Assembly (NCBI RefSeq): GCF_009557615.1
Contig: NZ_CP045652.1
Span: forward strand, 3,348,001 to 3,412,000
Source: Sphingobacteruim zhuxiongii
GTDB lineage: Bacteria; Bacteroidota; Bacteroidia; Sphingobacteriales; Sphingobacteriaceae
Length of the DNA: 64,000 bases
Reading direction: 5' to 3'
Shown: positions 1 through 7,762 of the stretch, in pieces
How positions within the stretch are numbered: the stretch's first letter is position 1
Layout of the letters: the number at the start of each line of letters is the position of its first letter
Program-made: the position numbers and the translations under genes
Notes under the pieces: generated by a model
What the model was told of the DNA's origin: nothing
The model's input: the letters and a program-made list of their open reading frames with translations, nothing else
Database searches by the model: none

Positions 1-361
1 CAATATATTCCCCCTGAATCTTATTCATGATTTTAACGCTATCCGGAGTTATTAACACACGCGCAGCTTCAATACCTAATAAGGCTGTCACAGATATCCA
101 TATAGACCTATCTCGATCCATACGTACGTTAACAGTAGCATTATGCGTCTCTTTACCAACCTGAACGTTTGCCTTCGCACGTCCACTGAAAGTATGAAAA
201 TTAAGATTACTCAATTCGTAATTCTTCAACAACTCCGCTTCAGTTTCAGCCCTTGGAAGCGTGTTGTCTTTTTTTGCAACCTGCTTTTTACTCGAACAGG
301 AAGCTATTACTAAAGTTAAAATGACTAATAAACTAATACTAGTCCAAATATTTCTTCTCAC
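1..361 (-). CDS. DUF4292-type lipoprotein, N-terminal part (runs off window)
   Basis: Reading the minus strand from a GTG at 361 gives a basic start (VRRNIW), a hydrophobic stretch and a lipobox-like LVIASC followed by SSKK, so this is a probable lipoprotein signal. The frame stays open to the window edge, so the C-terminal part is missing. The visible part resembles the Bacteroidota DUF4292 family of LolA/LolB-like proteins, which would fit outer-membrane lipoprotein or lipid handling; that assignment is from memory of the family and is tentative. No ATG lies upstream in frame before the TPR gene, so GTG is chosen. The start overlaps the end of the TPR gene (339) by 23 bases, which points to translational coupling. 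Confidence 0.7.
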   Translation of the reverse strand, partial: MRRNIWTSISLLVILTLVIASCSSKKQVAKKDNTLPRAETEAELLKNYELSNLNFHTFSGRAKANVQVGKETHNATVNVRMDRDRSIWISVTALLGIEAARVLITPDSVKIMNKIQGEYI

Positions 362-2051
362 TGATTTTTCGTTTTAATTTATCTTTGTCTACAGCGCTAT
401 TTACATCGTTCAAAGTTTGTGCCTTCTCCCACTGCTTAATCGCCTCTTTGCTCTTGCCACTCTTCATTAAAATATCGCCGTAATGCTCAAACAATACCGC
501 AGAAGGTTCTGAATTTTTCACTGCGCGCTCAATCCAATTAAGCGCCTCTTTGTATTGTCCTTTTTGAAATAGAACCCATGCATATGTATCTTGAAAAGTA
601 CCAGAATTAGGTTCCAATTCATTTGCTCGCGCAGCGTATTCAGCCGCTTTATCTAAATTCTCTTTTCTAACAGACAAATAGTAAGCATAATTGTTCATCG
701 CCGTTACATTCGTACTGTCTCTTGTTACAGCCTCCTCATAAGCAACATCAGAAGCCGACTCCATTTTGATTTCATGATACAAATCTCCTAAGCCTGCATA
801 GATCATGGATTGAACAAATCCGTTCTCATTGGCGCTTTGATCTAATGCTCGTTCTAAATATTGACGCGCCTGTTCGTTATCTTTCTTAATAAAATGAGCC
901 ATCCCAACAAAATAGGTAAGCACAGGGCTTCCCGGGTTGTGCGATAGCGCTTCATTTCCATGTTGAATAGCTTCATCAAGTTCGTTTAAATTTAAATCGA
1001 TGTTGATCAGTTTACTCCAAGCATCAATATGTCTAGGATTCATCCCAACAGTAGTTAAGAATAGCGACTTCGCCTGCGCGAGTTCACCCTTTTGCCACAA
1101 GATATCTCCCTTAAACATATGTGTATCAGGAATACGTGGATGTTTCAAGACTAACAGATTCGCTAATTCTTGTTTTTGATCAAGCGTTAACTTAGACTTT
1201 CCATTCAAAATAGTCATCATCACGCGATGCTTATCTAGAAAGTTAACGGTATTCGACTCAAAAGCCTTCTTCACATAATCAAAAGCCAGCTTATCCTTAT
1301 CAGCAACATTATATGCATCTGCTAAATCAAGATATAACAAATCATCTTTGCTATTAACTATTCCTCTATCTAAAACCGAAATCGCTTCCTTTGGATTCTT
1401 CTCATCCAAATATATATAGCTTAACGTACTATACACTTGACGAATTGGTGAATTCTTTTTATCCCAAACCTGAAGCACTTTCTTCGCTTCTGAAGGCTGC
1501 TTTAAGTCCATTAGAATTTCCGCCTTTAAAACATCCAGTGTATCAGACTCACCAAATTTGCCCTTTGTGATATCATATACCTTTAATGCTTCCTCTGACT
1601 TCTTGGCAGCATGCAGCAACATAATCTTCTCTCTATACAGTTGACCTCGATCACTGTGTTTGCTAATAACTTGATCAATTAGTCCTACAGCGGCATCAAA
1701 ATCCCCCTCCGATTTATAGAGTTCCATAAGATGGTTTCCATACACCAAATTAGAAGGATCAATCTCTACAGCACGTTGTGCTGCCGGAATCGCCACTTCG
1801 AAATTTCTTGCTTGAGCGAATAATAAAGATTTTGCGTAGAAGACCTCCGAACCCTGCGGATACTTTGCAAGGGTTTCTTCAATACTATTCAGTGCATTCC
1901 CGACATCACCACGTTTCAATTGCGTTTCTATAGCTGCGAGACTTTCTTTATATCCTGGTTCCTGTTTTAATTCTTGTTGCCCAAAAACGGACTGCCCTAT
2001 CAATAAAAACAAACCTGCAAACCAAACCCTACATTTAAACGTTCTTCTCAT
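339..2051 (-). CDS. TPR-repeat protein, exported
   Basis: This is a 570-residue protein that starts with a signal peptide (about residues 1-25, ending VFGQ). The rest is almost wholly tetratricopeptide repeats, seen as repeated A..LF/Y..A.....P.....Y helical pairs, for example around residues 50-130 and 440-550. Such proteins act as periplasmic or envelope scaffolds. The C-terminus is charged and has no membrane segment. It is followed directly by the DUF4292 lipoprotein gene, so the pair probably works together at the outer membrane. The start is the ATG at 2051. I see no clear TAnnTTTG box upstream. The exact partner is unknown. Confidence 0.8.
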   Translation of the reverse strand: MRRTFKCRVWFAGLFLLIGQSVFGQQELKQEPGYKESLAAIETQLKRGDVGNALNSIEETLAKYPQGSEVFYAKSLLFAQARNFEVAIPAAQRAVEIDPSNLVYGNHLMELYKSEGDFDAAVGLIDQVISKHSDRGQLYREKIMLLHAAKKSEEALKVYDITKGKFGESDTLDVLKAEILMDLKQPSEAKKVLQVWDKKNSPIRQVYSTLSYIYLDEKNPKEAISVLDRGIVNSKDDLLYLDLADAYNVADKDKLAFDYVKKAFESNTVNFLDKHRVMMTILNGKSKLTLDQKQELANLLVLKHPRIPDTHMFKGDILWQKGELAQAKSLFLTTVGMNPRHIDAWSKLINIDLNLNELDEAIQHGNEALSHNPGSPVLTYFVGMAHFIKKDNEQARQYLERALDQSANENGFVQSMIYAGLGDLYHEIKMESASDVAYEEAVTRDSTNVTAMNNYAYYLSVRKENLDKAAEYAARANELEPNSGTFQDTYAWVLFQKGQYKEALNWIERAVKNSEPSAVLFEHYGDILMKSGKSKEAIKQWEKAQTLNDVNSAVDKDKLKRKISEKKYLD

Positions 2052-2410
2052 TTTCTATCAAATATTTTATTAACCTGCATTAATACCTAGGTAGCTTAGG
2101 TAAATCAAGGTAATAAATTAATTCTAAAGAGCACAAAAATGCTGAAAAGTTTAAAGGGACGGGGCTTAATTAATGTTAAATTTACTTTAAACTGTCGCAA
2201 ATACGCATAGTTACACACATTGGCCGATATAAATGCAAGTCAGCAATTCGTCTAACCCGGTTTATTAAATAAAGCCGTGAACTATTGTCCAGATGTTCAA
2301 ATAGACACTAGCATTCCTAATGTTAGTAAAGAATCCAAGCCTATTCAAATTCAAATAGTTCGCATATAAAAAGCCTATAAAAAAAGATATATCAGATTTT
2401 TACGAATCGC
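2052..2410. other. Divergent intergenic region, no gene seen
   Basis: This stretch lies between the divergent TPR and rplM genes. It is AT-rich with stops in all frames and no convincing small ORF. I find no repeat or RNA gene in it. It must hold the promoter of the TPR gene, but no close match to TTTG-N19-TAnnTTTG is visible on the minus strand. Confidence 0.5.
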
Positions 2411-2442
2411 TTTGCTAATACAATTAAATTAGTGTACCTTTG
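2411..2442 (+). promoter_or_regulatory. Promoter of the rplM operon
   Basis: TTTG at 2411-2414 is followed after 20 bases by TACCTTTG at 2435-2442, a full match to the Bacteroidota primary sigma consensus (TTTG, about 19 bases, TAnnTTTG). Transcription should start near 2446-2449. That leaves a leader of about 60 bases before rplM, which contains a TTAA-rich simple repeat (about 2483-2501). Confidence 0.8.
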
Positions 2443-2510
2443 CGAACCTAATTGTAGGGATTACAACTAGGATTTAAAACATTATTAATTAATTAATTAA
2501 ATAAAAGCAA

Positions 2511-2954
2511 GTGAATACGTTAAGTTACAAAACTGTCTCTGCTAACAAGAACACCGTTAACAAAGAATGGATCGTTGTTGACGCTGAAGGCGAGATTTTG
2601 GGGCGCTTGGCAAGCGAGATCGCGAAAGTGATCCGTGGAAAACACAAGCCAACATTTACCCCACACGTAGACTGCGGTGACAATGTTATTGTTATCAATG
2701 CAGACAAAATCAAATTGACAGGAAACAAATTAGGCGACAAAGTATATGTTCGCTACACAGGCTACCCAGGTGGTCAACGTTTTGTTTCTCCGAAAGAGTT
2801 ATTAGCGAAACACCCAGAGCGCATCATTGAGAAAGCGGTACGTGGTATGTTACCTAAAAACCGTTTAGGTCGTCAATTATTTAAAAACCTTTTTGTTTAT
2901 GCAGGATCTGAGCACAAACATGAGGCACAAAATCCAAAACCAGTTAAATTCTAA
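2511..2954 (+). CDS. rplM: 50S ribosomal protein L13
   Basis: This 147-residue protein is a full-length L13, an early-assembling protein of the large ribosomal subunit. Diagnostic stretches include [16 protein letters not shown] near residues 21-36, [16 protein letters not shown] near 43-58 and [10 protein letters not shown] near 112-121. Translation starts at GTG 2511; no ATG is available upstream, and the N-terminus fits the family. It is first in an operon with rpsI and rpsB, the usual Bacteroidota order, and is driven by the strong promoter at 2411-2442. Confidence 0.97.
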   Translation: MNTLSYKTVSANKNTVNKEWIVVDAEGEILGRLASEIAKVIRGKHKPTFTPHVDCGDNVIVINADKIKLTGNKLGDKVYVRYTGYPGGQRFVSPKELLAKHPERIIEKAVRGMLPKNRLGRQLFKNLFVYAGSEHKHEAQNPKPVKF

Positions 2955-2965
2955 GGAGATCAATT

Positions 2966-3352
2966 ATGTCAACAACTAACACTTCAGGAAGAAGAAAAAC
3001 CGCTGTTGCCCGCATCTACTTAACTGCTGGTAATGGAAATATCATTGTTAATGGAAAAGACTACAAAGTCTATTTTCCAACTTTGCCTTTGCAATACGTT
3101 GCTACTCAATCTTTATTGGTAGCAGAGTCCCTAGCAAATTTTGACATCAAAGTAAACGTTCAAGGAGGTGGTGTTAAAGGTCAAGCTGAAGCAGTACGTT
3201 TAGCAATCGCTAAAGCTTTAGTAGAGCTTAACCCAGAAGTAAAACCTGCATTGCGCGCGAAAGGTTTAGTTACACGTGATGACCGTATGGTTGAGCGTAA
3301 GAAACCAGGACGTCGTAAAGCTCGTAGAAGATTCCAATTCAGTAAACGTTAA
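2966..3352 (+). CDS. rpsI: 30S ribosomal protein S9
   Basis: This 128-residue S9 is part of the small-subunit head; its C-terminal tail reaches the P-site tRNA. The N-terminal GRRKTAVARIYL (near residues 8-19) and the basic tail ending RRRFQFSKR, with the invariant final KR, are diagnostic. It begins 11 bases after rplM, with AAGGAG at 2953-2958 as a ribosome-binding site. Such a clear Shine-Dalgarno is uncommon in this phylum and is limited here to the ribosomal genes. Confidence 0.97.
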   Translation: MSTTNTSGRRKTAVARIYLTAGNGNIIVNGKDYKVYFPTLPLQYVATQSLLVAESLANFDIKVNVQGGGVKGQAEAVRLAIAKALVELNPEVKPALRAKGLVTRDDRMVERKKPGRRKARRRFQFSKR

Positions 3353-3370
3353 TTTAAGGAGGGTCAAAAA

Positions 3371-4177
3371 ATGGCAAGAACAACATATCAAGAATTATTG
3401 GATGCAGGTGTTCACTTTGGTCACCTTACTCGTAAGTGGGATCCGAAAATGGCTAAGTACATTTTCATGGAACGCAACGGTATCCACATCATCGATTTGA
3501 ACAAAACCCTAACTAAGTTAGAGGAAGCTGCTTCAGCTATCAAACAAATCGTAAAATCTGGTCGCAAAGTATTATTCGTTGCAACGAAGAAACAAGCTAA
3601 AGAAATTATCGCTGAACAAGCGAAGGCTGTTAATATGCCTTTCGTTACAGAGCGTTGGTTAGGTGGTATGCTAACTAACTTCGCAACTGTGCGTAAGTCT
3701 ATTAAGAAAATGTCGAACATCGATAAAATGCAAAAAGATGGTACTTATGATGTATTATCTAAGAAAGAAAAATTGATGATTCAACGCGAACGTATTAAGT
3801 TAGAAAGCCTTTTAGGCGGTATTGCTGACTTAAACCGTTTACCAGCTGCTTTGTTTATCATCGATGTTAAGAAAGAGCACATTGCTGTAGCGGAAGCTTT
3901 AAAACTAAACATCCCTACGTTTGCAATGGTAGATACAAACTCTGACCCTACAAACATCGACTTCCCTATTCCTGCGAATGATGATGCTACTAAATCTATC
4001 AGCTTAATCGCTGGTGTGATTGGTAAAGCAATCCAAGAAGGATTAGAAGAACGCAAGCGCGATAAAGAAGAGGACGCGGAAAAAGAAGCTGCTGCTGCTA
4101 AAGCTGCAGTAGACAATGGTGAAGCTACTGAAGCGACTCCAGGAAAACGCACTCGTAAAGCAAAAGACGTAGAATAA
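3371..4177 (+). CDS. rpsB: 30S ribosomal protein S2
   Basis: This 268-residue S2 is a small-subunit protein needed for S1 binding. It carries the family signatures TYQELLDAGVHFGHLTRKWDPKM near the N-terminus and TERWLGGMLTNF near residues 93-104, plus the DTNSDP motif near 188. The last ~40 residues are charged and alanine-rich, a lineage-specific tail. It starts 18 bases after rpsI, with AAGGAGGG just upstream. Unlike many bacteria, tsf does not follow closely: a 236-base structured spacer with a terminator-like hairpin comes next. Confidence 0.97.
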   Translation: MARTTYQELLDAGVHFGHLTRKWDPKMAKYIFMERNGIHIIDLNKTLTKLEEAASAIKQIVKSGRKVLFVATKKQAKEIIAEQAKAVNMPFVTERWLGGMLTNFATVRKSIKKMSNIDKMQKDGTYDVLSKKEKLMIQRERIKLESLLGGIADLNRLPAALFIIDVKKEHIAVAEALKLNIPTFAMVDTNSDPTNIDFPIPANDDATKSISLIAGVIGKAIQEGLEERKRDKEEDAEKEAAAAKAAVDNGEATEATPGKRTRKAKDVE

Positions 4178-4193
4178 TATTCTATACTATTCG

Positions 4194-4262
4194 ACCGGAT
4201 AGACAAGTGTTGGTTTCTGGAAGTTAGCTTCCGTAAACTGCTCCTGTCTATCCGGTTTTTTT
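4194..4262 (+). terminator. Hairpin with T-tract after rpsB, structured loop
   Basis: A perfect 12-bp stem joins 4194-4205 with 4245-4256 and runs straight into seven Ts (4256-4262), as in an intrinsic terminator. The 39-base loop is unusually long and contains its own hairpin, GGAAG (4219-4223) with CTTCC (4228-4232). It sits between rpsB and tsf, so it should lower or separate tsf transcription. Confidence 0.75.
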
Positions 4263-4343
4263 CTGAATAGCTCGTCTATTTAGACTCGAGAGGCATACTA
4301 ACCTGTTCTTCAGGACGATAGTAAGCCCCTAAAATTTTAAGAA

Positions 4344-4380
4344 TTAACATTCTGTTGTTTTTACAACAAAAGAATGTTAA
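4344..4380 (+). promoter_or_regulatory. Inverted repeat in the tsf 5' region
   Basis: TTAACATTCT at 4344-4353 is repeated inverted as AGAATGTTAA at 4371-4380. Nested inside is TGTTGT (4353-4358) with ACAACA (4363-4368). The element ends 33 bases before the tsf start. It could be a leader hairpin in the tsf mRNA or a dyad operator; the sequence alone does not decide. Confidence 0.55.
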
Positions 4381-4413
4381 CACATCAATCGTAATTTTAA
4401 CAAAAAAAATACT

Positions 4414-5250
4414 ATGTCAGTACAAATTTCTGCATCAGATGTAAACAAACTGCGTCAACAAACTGGCGCTGGTATGATGGACTGTAAAAAAGCTTTAATC
4501 GAAGCGAATGGTGACTTCGAAGCTGCTGTAGATTACCTACGTAAAAAAGGTGCTAAAGTTGCTGCTAGTCGTCAAGACCGCGATTCGAATGAAGGTGTTA
4601 TCATTGCTAAAGCTGCTGCTGATGGTAAATCAGGTATCGTAGTAGAAGTAAACTGTGAAACTGACTTCGTAGCGAAAAACGCTGACTTTATCGCGTTCGC
4701 TGAATCAGTAGCTGAGGTTGCATTAGCAAATAATCCAGCTTCATTAGAAGATTTAAAAGCATTGGAAATCGGTGGTGTTAAAATCGCTGACTTATTGATC
4801 GATCAAACTGGTAAAATCGGTGAGAAAATCGAAGTTTCTAAATACGAAAGCGTAAGCGCTGAGAAAGTTGTTGCTTATATCCACGGTAACTACCGTTTAG
4901 GTGTATTAGTAGGTCTTTCTGCTGACGCTGACGGTGTTGAAGATGCAGGTAAAGATGTTGCTATGCAAATTGCAGCAATGAACCCTGTTGCTATCGATAA
5001 AGATGGTGTTGATTCAAAAACTATCGAGCGTGAATTAGAAATCGCTAAAGATCAAATCCGTGCAGAAGGTAAACCAGAAGAAATGGTTGAGAAAATCGCT
5101 GCAGGTAAATTAAACAAATTCTACAAAGACTCTACTTTATTGAACCAAGAGTTCGTTAAAGATTCGTCTAAAAATATCGCTCAATTCTTAGACTCAGTTT
5201 CTAAAGGATTAACAGTTACAGTTTTCAAACGTATCCAATTAGGTGCATAA
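4414..5250 (+). CDS. tsf: Elongation factor Ts
   Basis: This 278-residue EF-Ts is the guanine-nucleotide exchange factor that recharges EF-Tu with GTP. The N-terminal UBA-like domain holds the signature LRQQTGAGMMDCKKAL (residues 13-28), and the EF-Tu contact motif TDFVAKN is at 83-89. Length is normal for the family. Codon use is strongly biased, as in other translation genes here. It is separated from rpsB by a terminator-like hairpin and a second inverted repeat, so its output may be set separately from that of the ribosomal proteins. Confidence 0.97.
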   Translation: MSVQISASDVNKLRQQTGAGMMDCKKALIEANGDFEAAVDYLRKKGAKVAASRQDRDSNEGVIIAKAAADGKSGIVVEVNCETDFVAKNADFIAFAESVAEVALANNPASLEDLKALEIGGVKIADLLIDQTGKIGEKIEVSKYESVSAEKVVAYIHGNYRLGVLVGLSADADGVEDAGKDVAMQIAAMNPVAIDKDGVDSKTIERELEIAKDQIRAEGKPEEMVEKIAAGKLNKFYKDSTLLNQEFVKDSSKNIAQFLDSVSKGLTVTVFKRIQLGA

Positions 5251-5279
5251 TTTGAAGTTTTAACTAAAAGCTTTATATA

Positions 5280-5312
5280 AGTCCTGTTCATCTATGAACG
5301 GGACTTTTTTTT
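5280..5312 (+). terminator. Intrinsic terminator of tsf
   Basis: AGTCCTGTTCA (5280-5290) pairs with TGAACGGGACT (5294-5304), with one wobble/mismatch at the T-G position. It is followed by a run of Ts to 5312. Confidence 0.85.
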
Positions 5313-5383
5313 GTCCCCCGCTGCCAAATAATCACAAATCCTAAGCAAAAATTCGTTAAACTTGTTTAGCGAATAAGATAGCC

Positions 5384-6427
5384 ATGCAATCCAAACAAAT
5401 CAACAACAATTCCATCAATCAAATTATGCTAATCATCATTATTATTTTGATTGGCATCTTAATATTTACCAACTTATACTATTACCTACCTGGCTTCTTA
5501 GGTGCCGTTACATTATATATACTCTATCGTAGTTCTTACAATAAATTAACTGAGCAAAGGCGATGGAACAAAAGCGCAACGTCCCTCCTATTTATCCTCA
5601 TATCGATTGTATTTATTGTGCTACCTGTCTGGGCAATGGTAGACTATTTGGCACCACAAATCAGCTCTTTATTAGGAAATACCGACAAGATCGTTCAGCA
5701 ATTTAATTTGCTGAAGGAATATATGAGTGATAAACCTTTATTGAAGGACATCGACATGTCCAACGACTCCTTACTCAACTCATTACAAAGTTTAACGAAA
5801 TACCTACCCAATATTTTGAATTCCGTTGCAGAAGTCGCAGTTAATATCCTTGTGACATTCTTTGTCCTATTCTTTATGCAGGTCCACAGTAAAAAAATGG
5901 AATCCTACATTATCCAAGCTATTCCATTTTCTTTAAAAAGTAAAAATGAAATCTGGACTGAAGTTAATCTAATGGTTCGCTCGAACGCAATCGGTATTCC
6001 AATCTTAGGCCTTTGTCAAGGTATTGTTGCCATGTTAGGCTATTACATCTTTGGCGTCGAGAACTTCATCTTAATGGGTATTTTAACTGGCGTATCCTCC
6101 ATTGTACCCGTACTTGGAACAATGACGATATACATTCCCCTTGCGCTGATTACACTTGCCTCCGGCGACACAGCAAACGGAATTGGTATTTTTCTATACG
6201 GTCTACTATTAATCGGTAGTATCGATAATATTCTTCGCTTTACAATCTTGAAAACTTTAGGAGATGTTCCACCATTGATCACCGTATTTGGTGTACTACT
6301 CGGACTCAAGCTATTCGGTATGCTTGGATTGATCTTTGGCCCGCTTATCTTATCATCAGTTGGCGTACTGATAAAAGTCTATACAAATGAATATGGGAAG
6401 AGTAAGCCTTTGGATTTAGATATATAA
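5384..6427 (+). CDS. AI-2E family (PerM/YdiK-like) membrane permease
   Basis: This 347-residue polytopic inner-membrane protein has the layout of the AI-2E/PerM family. Paired hydrophobic segments lie near residues 12-50 and 65-85, a soluble loop with amphipathic helices spans about 90-135, and five or so membrane segments fill 145-340. The conserved region near IPILGLCQGIVAMLGYYIFG and the later SSIVPVLGT and PPLITVFGVLLGLKLFG stretches support the family. Members are proposed exporters of small molecules or ion antiporters, and the substrate cannot be read from sequence. The gene stands alone after the tsf terminator. Confidence 0.85.
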   Translation: MQSKQINNNSINQIMLIIIIILIGILIFTNLYYYLPGFLGAVTLYILYRSSYNKLTEQRRWNKSATSLLFILISIVFIVLPVWAMVDYLAPQISSLLGNTDKIVQQFNLLKEYMSDKPLLKDIDMSNDSLLNSLQSLTKYLPNILNSVAEVAVNILVTFFVLFFMQVHSKKMESYIIQAIPFSLKSKNEIWTEVNLMVRSNAIGIPILGLCQGIVAMLGYYIFGVENFILMGILTGVSSIVPVLGTMTIYIPLALITLASGDTANGIGIFLYGLLLIGSIDNILRFTILKTLGDVPPLITVFGVLLGLKLFGMLGLIFGPLILSSVGVLIKVYTNEYGKSKPLDLDI

Positions 6428-6700
6428 AAATCAAAAGGATATCAATCGACTGTCAATATTTACAATACATTTCTACCAAATAATACTGAAACGTTTGCTA
6501 ATGCTTACGCAAACATCGCATGTCCTAATATTCCATATGGACAAACGTAAAATCTAAGTATTAATTTCATTTGAATGTAAGTTTCCACTATTAATTTCCT
6601 ATTTCAGTCACAATCCTGGGAAACAGTGATTTCCGTCACAATAGGCTCTCTTTATTATTCGTAAATTAAACTAATTGAGTTAGCTAAACATAAAACGTGA
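6428..6700 (+). other. Intergenic region, nothing recognised
   Basis: This is 273 bases of AT-rich sequence without a plausible ORF. I see no terminator for the permease gene and no clear promoter match for the dehydrogenase gene. Confidence 0.4.
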
Positions 6701-7444
6701 ATGAAACAATTAGAAAATAAAGTTGCCATTGTAACTGGGGGAGCCTCAGGTATTGGCAAGGCCATTGTGCATCTTTTCATACAGGAAGGCGCCAAAGTTG
6801 TTGTAGCAGATTTGAATGAAAAATTAGGTGATGAACTAATAGATAGCTTAGGCGATAGCAATATCATCTTTGTAAAAGCAGACGCATCTTCTGCTGAGGA
6901 CAACAAGAAAATTGTCGAAGTTGCCATTGAAAACTTCGGTGCATTACACATCGCAGTCAATAATGCTGGAATCGGAGGCGACTCTGCAACGGTCGGCGAA
7001 TTAAGCATTGAATCTTGGAAAAAGGTTATCGACATTAATCTAAATGGTGTATTCTATGGCATGCACTACCAGCTTCCCGAGATTGAAAAGGTAGGTGGAA
7101 GTATCATCAATATGGCTTCAATATTAGGCCAAGTTGGATTTGCTAATTCATCCGCGTATGTCGCAGCGAAACATGGCGTCGTAGGATTAACGAAAACTGC
7201 CGGTTGGGAATATGCTACAAAAGGCGTTCGAATAAATGCTATCGGTCCTGGATTTATAGCAACACCTTTGGTGGATAATGCATTGGATGAAAATGCACTA
7301 AAATACTTAGAAACACAACATGCCTTCCAACGCTTAGGCAGACCGGAAGAGGTCGCAGAGTTAGCACTTTGGCTAGCTTCCGACAAATCATCATTTGTTA
7401 CCGCATCCTATTACCCAGTAGATGGCGGATATTTAGCAAAGTAA
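6701..7444 (+). CDS. Short-chain dehydrogenase/reductase (SDR)
   Basis: This is a 247-residue classical SDR. The cofactor motif TGGASGIG is at 12-19 and Asp37 ends strand beta-2, which favours NAD(H) over NADP(H). NNAG is at 87-90, and the catalytic Ser140, Tyr153 and Lys157 are all present. The C-terminal DGGYLAK is typical. Substrate is open; sugar, sterol and acyl alcohols are all handled by close relatives. It is monocistronic, ending in a strong terminator. A sugar dehydrogenase role for the deoxy-sugar cluster at 31-45 kb is possible but is not supported by location. Confidence 0.9.
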   Translation: MKQLENKVAIVTGGASGIGKAIVHLFIQEGAKVVVADLNEKLGDELIDSLGDSNIIFVKADASSAEDNKKIVEVAIENFGALHIAVNNAGIGGDSATVGELSIESWKKVIDINLNGVFYGMHYQLPEIEKVGGSIINMASILGQVGFANSSAYVAAKHGVVGLTKTAGWEYATKGVRINAIGPGFIATPLVDNALDENALKYLETQHAFQRLGRPEEVAELALWLASDKSSFVTASYYPVDGGYLAK

Positions 7445-7469
7445 GCCCCATAATTTAGTTTATATATAA

Positions 7470-7499
7470 AAGCATCCGAATTCGTTCGGGTGCTTTTGC
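7470..7499 (+). terminator. Terminator with UUCG tetraloop
   Basis: AAGCATCCGAA (7470-7480) pairs with TTCGGGTGCTT (7485-7495) around a TTCG loop, followed by TTTT. The UUCG tetraloop makes a very stable hairpin. Confidence 0.85.
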
Positions 7500-7762
7500 T
7501 TTTTAAATGAAATCCATCGATTTCATAAAATAATTAAATTATTTTAAAAAGCCTTTGGGGGATAAGACTCAAAATAAGCTCTATTATTAAAAGCACCTCA
7601 TCTGCTTAACCAATATTTTAACAAAACCTGAACGGTAACTTAAAAAATGAAAGGAGGTAAATTATAGAGCACGTATTTACAATCAACTAGTCTGCTTAAT
7701 AACCAATGAGCAGCCCAATTATTTCATTCACTAAAATATGATAAACAAAAGCCAAAAAACCT
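7500..7762 (+). promoter_or_regulatory. Long 5' region of the SusC gene
   Basis: About 260 bases precede susC. I see no clear -33/-7 pair. At about 7648 a six-codon frame (ATG AAA GGA GGT AAA TTA TAG) stands before the main start; it may be chance, since it also reads as a purine-rich AAAGGAGGT tract. There is no sigma/anti-sigma gene here, although the receptor carries the STN signalling domain. Confidence 0.35.

Noticed and set aside
2525..2740. 71-codon minus-strand frame inside rplM
   Set aside because: It lies fully opposite rplM and has no recognisable protein features.
3421..4206. Long minus-strand frames opposite rpsB (99 and 141 codons)
   Set aside because: They are shadows of a highly biased ribosomal gene; there is no start context or family likeness, and rpsB is certain.
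7470..7499. Possible riboswitch or sRNA after the SDR gene
   Set aside because: The short GC stem with UUCG loop and T-run is fully explained as an intrinsic terminator.
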